Below are positions 56,517 through 64,000 of a DNA stretch of 64,000 nt, in pieces. Made by a program: the position numbers and the translations under genes. The DNA comes from Chitinimonas koreensis (GTDB taxonomy: Bacteria; Pseudomonadota; Gammaproteobacteria; Burkholderiales; Chitinimonadaceae). The stretch spans positions 1-64,000 of the forward strand of contig NZ_CP060704.1 in NCBI RefSeq assembly GCF_014353015.1. Direction: 5' to 3'. Below the pieces are notes generated by a model. It made no database searches, had not been told where the DNA came from, and worked only from the letters and a program-made list of their open reading frames with translations. The stretch's first letter is position 1; each line of letters starts with the position of its first letter.

Positions 56517-58517
56517 ATGAACGTCTTTTACGAAGAAAGCGGCGACTTCAAGGTCGCCGCCATCATGAGCGAGACCGACGCCACCCTCCAGATCGAGGAT
56601 GCGCGCGGCAAACGCAGCAAGATCAAGGCGCACGACGTGCGGCTGCGCTTCGACAAGATTGGCCTCGCCGACTTCATGGCCCAGGCCGAGGCGATGGCTG
56701 CCGAGCTCGATCTCGATTTCCTGTGGGAAGTGGCCGGCGGCGAGGAGTTCGGCTTCCTCGACCTGGCGCGCGAATACTTCAGCGCCAACCCGGCGCCGCT
56801 CGAAGCGGCCGCCATGTGCATCCGCCTGCACGGCGCGCCGATGTACTTCTATCGCAAGGGCCGCGGCCGCTACAAGGCGGCGCCCGAGGAGAACCTGCGC
56901 GCGGCCAAGGCCGGCCAGGAGAAGAAGGCGCGCGAGGCCGCGCTGATGGCCGAGTGGCAGGCCGAATTGGCCGCCGGCAAGCTGCCCGAGGCGCTGCGCT
57001 CGCAGGTGCGCGCGCTGTTGCACCGGCCCGACAAGAACACCATCGAATGGAAGGCGGTCGCCGCCGCGGCCGACGCCGCCCAGAAGTCGCCGCTGCGCCT
57101 GCTGGCCGGCGTCGGCGCGATCCCCGACGTCGAGGCCTGGCTGCTCGACGGCTTCCTGTCCGAATACTTCCCCAAGGGCACCGGCTTCCCGGCCATCGAA
57201 TTGCCGGCGCCGCCGGCCGACCTGCTCGATGCCGGCGTGCGCGCGTTCTCGATCGACGACGCAGCCACCACCGAGATCGACGATGCGCTGTCGGTCACGC
57301 CGCTCGACGGCGGCCTGACCCGCGTCGGCATCCATATCGCCGCGCCGACGCTCGGCGTGGCGGCCGGCTCGACCATGGAACAGGTGGTGCTGGCGCGGCT
57401 CAGCACGGTCTACTTCCCCGGCGACAAGATCACCATGCTGCCCGACGCGGTGGTCGAGGCGTTCACGCTGGCGCAGGGCCGCGACTGTCCGGCGGTCAGC
57501 CTCTACGTCACCGTCGACGCCGATTTCCAGGTGATCGCCGCCGAGAGCCGGCTCGACCGCGTGCACATCGCCGCCAACCTGCGCCACCACGACCTCGACC
57601 CGCTGTTCAACGACGAGACCGTGGCCCAGGCCGACGGCGGCCCCGACTACCCGTGGAAGCAGGAGCTGCTGTTCCTGCACCGCTTCGCCGTGGCGCTCGA
57701 GATCGGCCGCGGCAAGCACGACCCGAACCGGGTCGAGCGGCCCGACTACAGCTTCGCGATCGACCGGCTCGACGATGGCACGAAGCGCGTGCGCATCACC
57801 CCGCGCAAGCGCGGCAGCCCGATGGACAAGCTGGTGGCCGAGCTGATGATCCTGTGCAACAGCACCTGGGGCAAACAGCTGGCCGACGCGCGCATCCCGG
57901 CCATCTACCGCGCCCAGAGCATGGGCCGGGTGCGCATGACCACCCAGCCGGCGCCGCACGTCGGCCTCGGCGTCGCCCAGTACGCCTGGGCCAGCTCGCC
58001 GCTGCGCCGCGCCGCCGACTTCATCAACCAGCAGCAGCTGCTGGCGATGCTGTCGGGCGAGCCGCCGCGCTACGGCGCGCGCGACCCGATGCTGTTCGCC
58101 GCGCTGCGCGACTTCGACCAGACCTACAACGCCTACGCCGAATTCCAGGGCCGGCTGGAGCGCTACTGGTGCCTGCGCTGGTTCGAGCAGGAGGGCGTGC
58201 GCGAGATCGGCGCCACCGTGATCAAGGAAGACCTGGTGCGCTTCGACGGCCTGCCGCTGGTGCTGCGCATCGCCGGCCTGCCGGAACTGGCGCGCGGCAC
58301 GCCGGTGAAGCTGCAGCTGATCTCGACCGACTACCTCGACCTGGCGCTCGAATGCCGCCTGCTCGAGGCCGGCGAGCCGGTGGCGGTGGTGGACGAGGAA
58401 GAAGAGATCGCCGAGGCGGCCGAAGAGGCCGAAGCCGATGTCGCCGAAGGCCTCCCCGATGCTGCCGTGCCGGCCACCGACGCGGCCGCCGGCGAACCGC
58501 CGGCCGCTGCGGCCTGA
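56517..58517 (+). CDS. RNase II-family 3'-5' exoribonuclease (RNB domain)
   Basis: Predicted 666-residue hydrolytic exoribonuclease. The RNB catalytic block is clear: AFSIDDAATTEIDDALSVTP with its aspartate cluster (about residues 245-260), ARLSTVYFPGDKITMLPDAV, and the late YAWASSPLRRAADFINQQQL. The N-terminal part replaces the usual cold-shock domains with a divergent segment, and the C-terminus ends in an acidic, Ala-rich tail. It could act with the SUV3-like helicase at 16509, by analogy to the mitochondrial degradosome, but they are 38 kb apart. It is followed 6 bp later by a zinc-ribbon gene. Confidence 0.9.
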   Translation: MNVFYEESGDFKVAAIMSETDATLQIEDARGKRSKIKAHDVRLRFDKIGLADFMAQAEAMAAELDLDFLWEVAGGEEFGFLDLAREYFSANPAPLEAAAMCIRLHGAPMYFYRKGRGRYKAAPEENLRAAKAGQEKKAREAALMAEWQAELAAGKLPEALRSQVRALLHRPDKNTIEWKAVAAAADAAQKSPLRLLAGVGAIPDVEAWLLDGFLSEYFPKGTGFPAIELPAPPADLLDAGVRAFSIDDAATTEIDDALSVTPLDGGLTRVGIHIAAPTLGVAAGSTMEQVVLARLSTVYFPGDKITMLPDAVVEAFTLAQGRDCPAVSLYVTVDADFQVIAAESRLDRVHIAANLRHHDLDPLFNDETVAQADGGPDYPWKQELLFLHRFAVALEIGRGKHDPNRVERPDYSFAIDRLDDGTKRVRITPRKRGSPMDKLVAELMILCNSTWGKQLADARIPAIYRAQSMGRVRMTTQPAPHVGLGVAQYAWASSPLRRAADFINQQQLLAMLSGEPPRYGARDPMLFAALRDFDQTYNAYAEFQGRLERYWCLRWFEQEGVREIGATVIKEDLVRFDGLPLVLRIAGLPELARGTPVKLQLISTDYLDLALECRLLEAGEPVAVVDEEEEIAEAAEEAEADVAEGLPDAAVPATDAAAGEPPAAAA

Positions 58518-58523
58518 TCGTCC

Positions 58524-59075
58524 ATGCGCCCGACCCAACGCCTCGATCATTTCCTGCCGGTGCGCTTTCGCAACGGCACGCTGGTGAAGCAGTTCTCCAA
58601 GCCCTGCGTGCGTTGCGGCCGCGTGCTGCACGCGGCCGACATGCACGGCATCGCCCGGCTGCTCGGCAGCCACCTGGCGCTGGCCGCCCAGGCCGAGTGC
58701 CCGGCCTGCCAGGCGCGCTTTCCGGTCACCTGCGTGGTCGACGACAAGAAGCGCGTGCGCCGGCTCGGCGTGCCGCACTTCCTGCTCAGCCTCTACCTGC
58801 GCCTCCTGCCCGACCATCCCGACGAGGGCGAAGCGCGCGAGGCCGCCGCAGCCCAGGCGGCGCGCGAAGAGGCGGCCGCCGTCGCCGTGGCGCCGGTGGT
58901 CGACTACCCGCGGGCCGACGTCGCGCTGGGCAGTTACCAGGGCAAGCCGATCCCGGCCCATATCGTGGTCGACGGCCGCGAGGTTCCGTTCGACCGGGTC
59001 GAGCCCGGGGGCCGCGTGGCGCCCGGCGAATACCTGCTCGACGGCTGTTTCGTATATAAGAGCCTGCCCCGTTAG
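58524..59075 (+). CDS. Zinc-ribbon protein of unknown function
   Basis: Predicted 183-residue protein with two cysteine pairs, KPCVRCGRVL and ECPACQARFP, spaced like a zinc ribbon (about residues 28-63). The C-terminal half after an Ala/Glu-rich linker is a small beta-rich region (GKPIPAHIVVDGREVPFDRV, PGEYLLDGCFVYKSL). No family is recognised. It begins 6 bp after the RNase II-type gene, so the two are almost surely co-transcribed; a role in RNA metabolism is only a guess from that. Confidence 0.6.
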   Translation: MRPTQRLDHFLPVRFRNGTLVKQFSKPCVRCGRVLHAADMHGIARLLGSHLALAAQAECPACQARFPVTCVVDDKKRVRRLGVPHFLLSLYLRLLPDHPDEGEAREAAAAQAAREEAAAVAVAPVVDYPRADVALGSYQGKPIPAHIVVDGREVPFDRVEPGGRVAPGEYLLDGCFVYKSLPR

Positions 59076-59171
59076 CGATCCGATCCGCAGGTCGCGCCGG
59101 CGCAGCACCCGATCCGCACCCCACTGGCCGGGCTTACCCACCCGGCAGCCGATTCTCACGAGGAAGACAAC

Positions 59172-60272
59172 ATGGCAAACCGCACTCCGCTCTTTGATGC
59201 CCACCTGGCCGCCAACGGCAAGATCGTCGATTTCGCCGGCTGGGAGATGCCGATCAACTACGGTTCGCAGATCAAGGAGCATGAGGCGGTGCGCACCGAC
59301 GCCGGCATGTTCGACGTCTCGCACATGACCGCCGTCGACGTGCGCGGCGAGCGGGCCACCGCCTTCTTCCAGAAGCTGATCGCCAACGACGTGGCCAAGC
59401 TCGGCTTCGAAGGCAAGGCGCTGTACTCGGGCATGCTCAACGAGGCCGGCGGCGTGATCGACGACCTGATCGTCTACCGCACCAGCTGGGGCTACCGCGT
59501 GGTGGTCAATGCCGGGACCACCGACAAGGACCTGGCCTGGATGGGCAAGCTGGCCGCCGAATTCGGCGTGACGCTGACGCCGCGCCGCGACCTGGCCATG
59601 ATCGCCGTCCAGGGGCCGAACGCCATTGCCAAGGCCAAGGCCGCGCGGCCTGAGGCGGCCGAGCTGATCGACGGCCTCGGCGTGTTCGTCGGCCTTCCGC
59701 AGGGCGAATGGTTCTTCGCCCGCACCGGCTACACCGGCGAGGACGGCCTGGAAATCACCATGCCGGCCGCCGAGGCGATCCCGTTCTGGAACGCGCTGAT
59801 CGCTGCCGGCGTGGTGCCGGCCGGCCTCGGCGCGCGCGACACGCTGCGGCTCGAAGCCGGCATGAACCTGTACGGCAACGAGATGGACGACGGCGTCTCG
59901 CCGCTGGCCGCCGGCATGGCCTGGACCATCGCCTGGGAACCGGCCGACCGCGACTTCGTCGGCCGCAGCGTGGTCGAGGCCGAACGCGCCGAGCGCGCCG
60001 CCGGCAGCACGACGCGGCTGAAGCAGGTCGGCCTGGTCTACGAAGGCAAGGGCGTGCTGCGCGGCCATATGCGCGTGGCGACGGCGGCCGGCGACGGCGA
60101 GATCACCTCGGGCACCTTCTCGCCCACGCTGCAGGTTTCGATCGCCATGGCGCGCGTGCCGCTGGCGGTCAAGGTCGGCGACGCGGTCGAGGTCGACGTG
60201 CGCGGCACGCTGCAGCCGGCCCGCGTGGTGAAGATGCCGTTCGTGCGCAACGGCAAGAAGGTCTACGAGTAA
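59172..60272 (+). CDS. gcvT: Glycine cleavage T protein (aminomethyltransferase)
   Basis: Tetrahydrofolate-dependent component that takes the methylene group from the H protein and releases ammonia. It is 366 residues. It starts MANRTPLFDAHLAANGKIVD and has the folate-site stretch GMFDVSHMTAVDVRG, TGYTGEDGLEITMPA and GLGARDTLRLEAGMNLYGN. It precedes gcvH and gcvP, but repeats and a terminator separate the three. No glycine riboswitch is visible in the 96-bp upstream spacer. Confidence 0.96.
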   Translation: MANRTPLFDAHLAANGKIVDFAGWEMPINYGSQIKEHEAVRTDAGMFDVSHMTAVDVRGERATAFFQKLIANDVAKLGFEGKALYSGMLNEAGGVIDDLIVYRTSWGYRVVVNAGTTDKDLAWMGKLAAEFGVTLTPRRDLAMIAVQGPNAIAKAKAARPEAAELIDGLGVFVGLPQGEWFFARTGYTGEDGLEITMPAAEAIPFWNALIAAGVVPAGLGARDTLRLEAGMNLYGNEMDDGVSPLAAGMAWTIAWEPADRDFVGRSVVEAERAERAAGSTTRLKQVGLVYEGKGVLRGHMRVATAAGDGEITSGTFSPTLQVSIAMARVPLAVKVGDAVEVDVRGTLQPARVVKMPFVRNGKKVYE

Positions 60273-60279
60273 GGCGCCG

Positions 60280-60306
60280 AGGCCGTCTGCAAGGGCGGCC
60301 TTTTTT
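60280..60306 (+). terminator. Intrinsic terminator after gcvT
   Basis: AGGCCG / CGGCCT stem with a 10-base loop, followed by six T residues (60301-60306), starting 8 bases after the gcvT stop. It makes read-through into gcvH doubtful. Confidence 0.8.
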
Positions 60307-60307
60307 C

Positions 60308-60441
60308 GCCGCGGAGGACGCCGGAGGCGCAAAAAGTACATCGTGGCGTCGCTCGCCCCGGCCTTGGCGCCGGATGGCCGGGCGCACGGCGTTGCCGGCG
60401 TGTCTTGTGCAATTCCCCGCGTCCCCGGCGTCGTCCGCGGC
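60308..60441. repeat. Long inverted repeat element, copy 3 (degenerate)
   Basis: CCGCGGAGGACGCCGGAGGC (from about 60309) faces CCCCGGCGTCGTCCGCGG (to 60440), with the centre widened to about 90 bases. It fills much of the 375-bp gcvT-gcvH spacer. The rest of that spacer holds only the gcvH -10. Confidence 0.65.
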
Positions 60442-60569
60442 ACAATCCCGGCCGCGCAACCGCCGACGGGCGCGGCGGGTTTTCCCGACTGTCCCGGTCA
60501 CCGTGCGGCCGTTATCGTTATCCGAAACGCAAGTGTCTGTACCCGCAGCAGGAGCGGCTACGGATTTGA

Positions 60570-60575
60570 TAGAAT
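60570..60575 (+). promoter_or_regulatory. Likely -10 of a gcvH promoter
   Basis: TAGAAT in TTTGATAGAATCCGC, 72 bases before ATG 60648. With the terminator behind gcvT it suggests that gcvH has its own promoter. Confidence 0.5.
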
Positions 60576-60647
60576 CCGCGCCAGCCAACCCGGCCCAGGC
60601 CGACCCATAACTAGGCGTGACCCGCGCCCCCACCACGGAAGCGACCC

Positions 60648-61037
60648 ATGAGCACCAATATCCCCAGCGATCTGAAGTACGTTGCCAGCCACGAATGGCT
60701 GCGCGCCGAAGCCGACGGCGTCGTGACCGTGGGCATCACCGACCACGCCCAGAGCCTGCTGGGCGACGTGGTCTACGTCGAAGTGCCGTCGGTCGGCGAT
60801 GTGCTGGCGGTCGACGCCGGTGCCGGCGTGGTCGAATCGGTGAAGTCGGCTTCCGACGTCTACGCCCCGATCGCCGGCGAGATCGTCGCCGTGAACGAAG
60901 CGCTGGCCGACACGCCCGACCTGGTCAACAGCGACCCGTACGGCGAAGGCTGGTTCTTCAAGATCCGCCCGGCCAATGCCGCGGACCTCGACGGCCTGAT
61001 GGACGCCGAGGCGTACGCCAAGGAAATCGGTGCCTGA
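60648..61037 (+). CDS. gcvH: Glycine cleavage H protein
   Basis: Small lipoyl carrier that shuttles the aminomethyl group between P, T and L proteins. It is 129 residues. The lipoylated lysine is K66 in GVVESVKSASDVYAPIAGEI. The start MSTNIPSDLKYVASHEWLRA is standard. It is flanked by repeat elements on both sides, so it probably forms its own transcript unit. Confidence 0.97.
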   Translation: MSTNIPSDLKYVASHEWLRAEADGVVTVGITDHAQSLLGDVVYVEVPSVGDVLAVDAGAGVVESVKSASDVYAPIAGEIVAVNEALADTPDLVNSDPYGEGWFFKIRPANAADLDGLMDAEAYAKEIGA

Positions 61038-61059
61038 ACATTGATCGCCATCGGTGATG

Positions 61060-61228
61060 GAGCTGCATGCAGTCCAGGCCCCCGGCGAGGCCGGGCGCTT
61101 CGGGGGCGGTGAGCGATCGGCGGATCTTTCGCCGATCGAATCCGCTCCCCCCGCCCTCGCCGCCCCCGGGGTCCCCGCGAAGTCGGAGACTCGTGGGGTG
61201 GTCCTGAGGGAGCTTCGCTACCGCTCGT
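61060..61228 (+). repeat. Composite intergenic repeat, copy C (long form)
   Basis: Contains CCCGGCGAGGCCGGGCGCTT, then CTCCCCCCGCCCTCGCCGCC (61145-61164). A 41-base insert follows (61165-61206) with degenerate hairpin arms around CGAAGTCGGAGACTCG, then GAGGGAGCTTCGCTACCGCTCG. The insert is the same as in copy D and is absent from copies A and B. It lies in the 329-bp gcvH-gcvP spacer. Confidence 0.75.
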
Positions 61229-61322
61229 GCATGGCTGCTGCTGCGGCCGTAGCCCATCCTATAGCCGAGTACATACTCACCGGTCGCCACAAGCGGCCGG
61301 TTTGCCATTCTCTTCTGTGATC

Positions 61323-61346
61323 GCCGCGCCGGCCCCTCGGCGCGGC
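61323..61346 (+). other. Hairpin just upstream of gcvP
   Basis: GCCGCGCCG-GCCCCT-CGGCGCGGC, a 9-bp stem ending 20 bases before the gcvP start. It has no T run, so it is more likely a leader or stability element than a terminator. Confidence 0.4.
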
Positions 61347-61366
61347 AAAACGACAAGGGTCATACC

Positions 61367-64000
<2,634 letters not shown>

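Noticed and set aside
59076..59171. A glycine riboswitch upstream of gcvT
   Set aside because: The spacer is only 96 bases and shows no tandem aptamer-like helices.
56295..60443. A 1382-residue minus-strand ORF
   Set aside because: It runs antisense through the RNase II-type gene, the zinc-ribbon gene and gcvT, is dominated by Arg/Ala/Gly/His, and matches no family.
61038..61366. A small gene between gcvH and gcvP (an 88-codon ORF starting at 61054)
   Set aside because: It is made of composite repeat copy C, has no ribosome site, and shows no protein-like composition.

Overview
The window is high-GC DNA from a Gram-negative betaproteobacterium, most likely of the Neisseriales (a Chitinimonas-like organism is my guess, from gene order and protein style; it cannot be proven from the sequence alone). 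Lipid A and LPS genes (lpxO, gmhA, lptE), the mre-mrdA-rodA-rlpA order, the dusB-fis-purH-purD order, gatCAB and leuS-lptE-holA all fit. It opens inside dnaA, so it is one arm of the origin-proximal chromosome. It is nearly all core housekeeping DNA: I see no rRNA, tRNA, CRISPR array, intact insertion sequence or prophage.

Layout. 1-4655: dnaA (3' part), a spacer with DnaA boxes, dnaN, gyrB. 4656-16250: a more accessory stretch with a parS-like site, an orphan alpha/beta hydrolase, an SPFH/SH3-like membrane operon divergent from a two-component system, a zinc-ribbon membrane protein, a cysteine hydrolase behind a possible attenuator leader, a frameshifted membrane protein, and an ArsR-SRPBCC-VOC-VOC operon. 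16509-22452: an SUV3-like helicase, a LysR/SDR divergent pair, an M32 carboxypeptidase and arfB. 22569-36347 (minus strand): hemA-GNAT-prfA, a solute-binding protein, dusB-fis-purH-purD, lpxO, and gatC-gmhA-gatA-gatB. 36581-43564: the cell-shape cluster mreB-mreC-mreD-mrdA-rodA-rlpA. 43860-51055: a FecR/SPOR protein, leuS, lptE, holA, rng. 51135-59075: a TPR response regulator, uvrD, a second solute-binding protein, an RNase II-family enzyme and a zinc-ribbon protein. 59172-64000: gcvT, gcvH and gcvP (cut by the window end).

Three things stand out. First, leuS carries an in-frame low-GC patch (about 42% GC against about 75% just downstream, hand counts) that replaces and lengthens part of the editing-domain/linker region; it looks like a recombined segment from a foreign leuS. 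Second, seven genes each carry a single-base deletion in a short C or G run, including essential hemA, mreC, mreD and leuS. The uniform pattern points to sequence error rather than biology, and I annotate these genes as probably intact. Third, intergenic DNA is colonised by several repeat families: a composite GC-rich element in four copies with short and long forms, a long inverted repeat in three copies, a REP-like palindrome, and GTGAAAN heptamer runs. Two parS-like sites (one intergenic near gyrB, one inside rng with unusual codons) suggest ParB loading near the origin.
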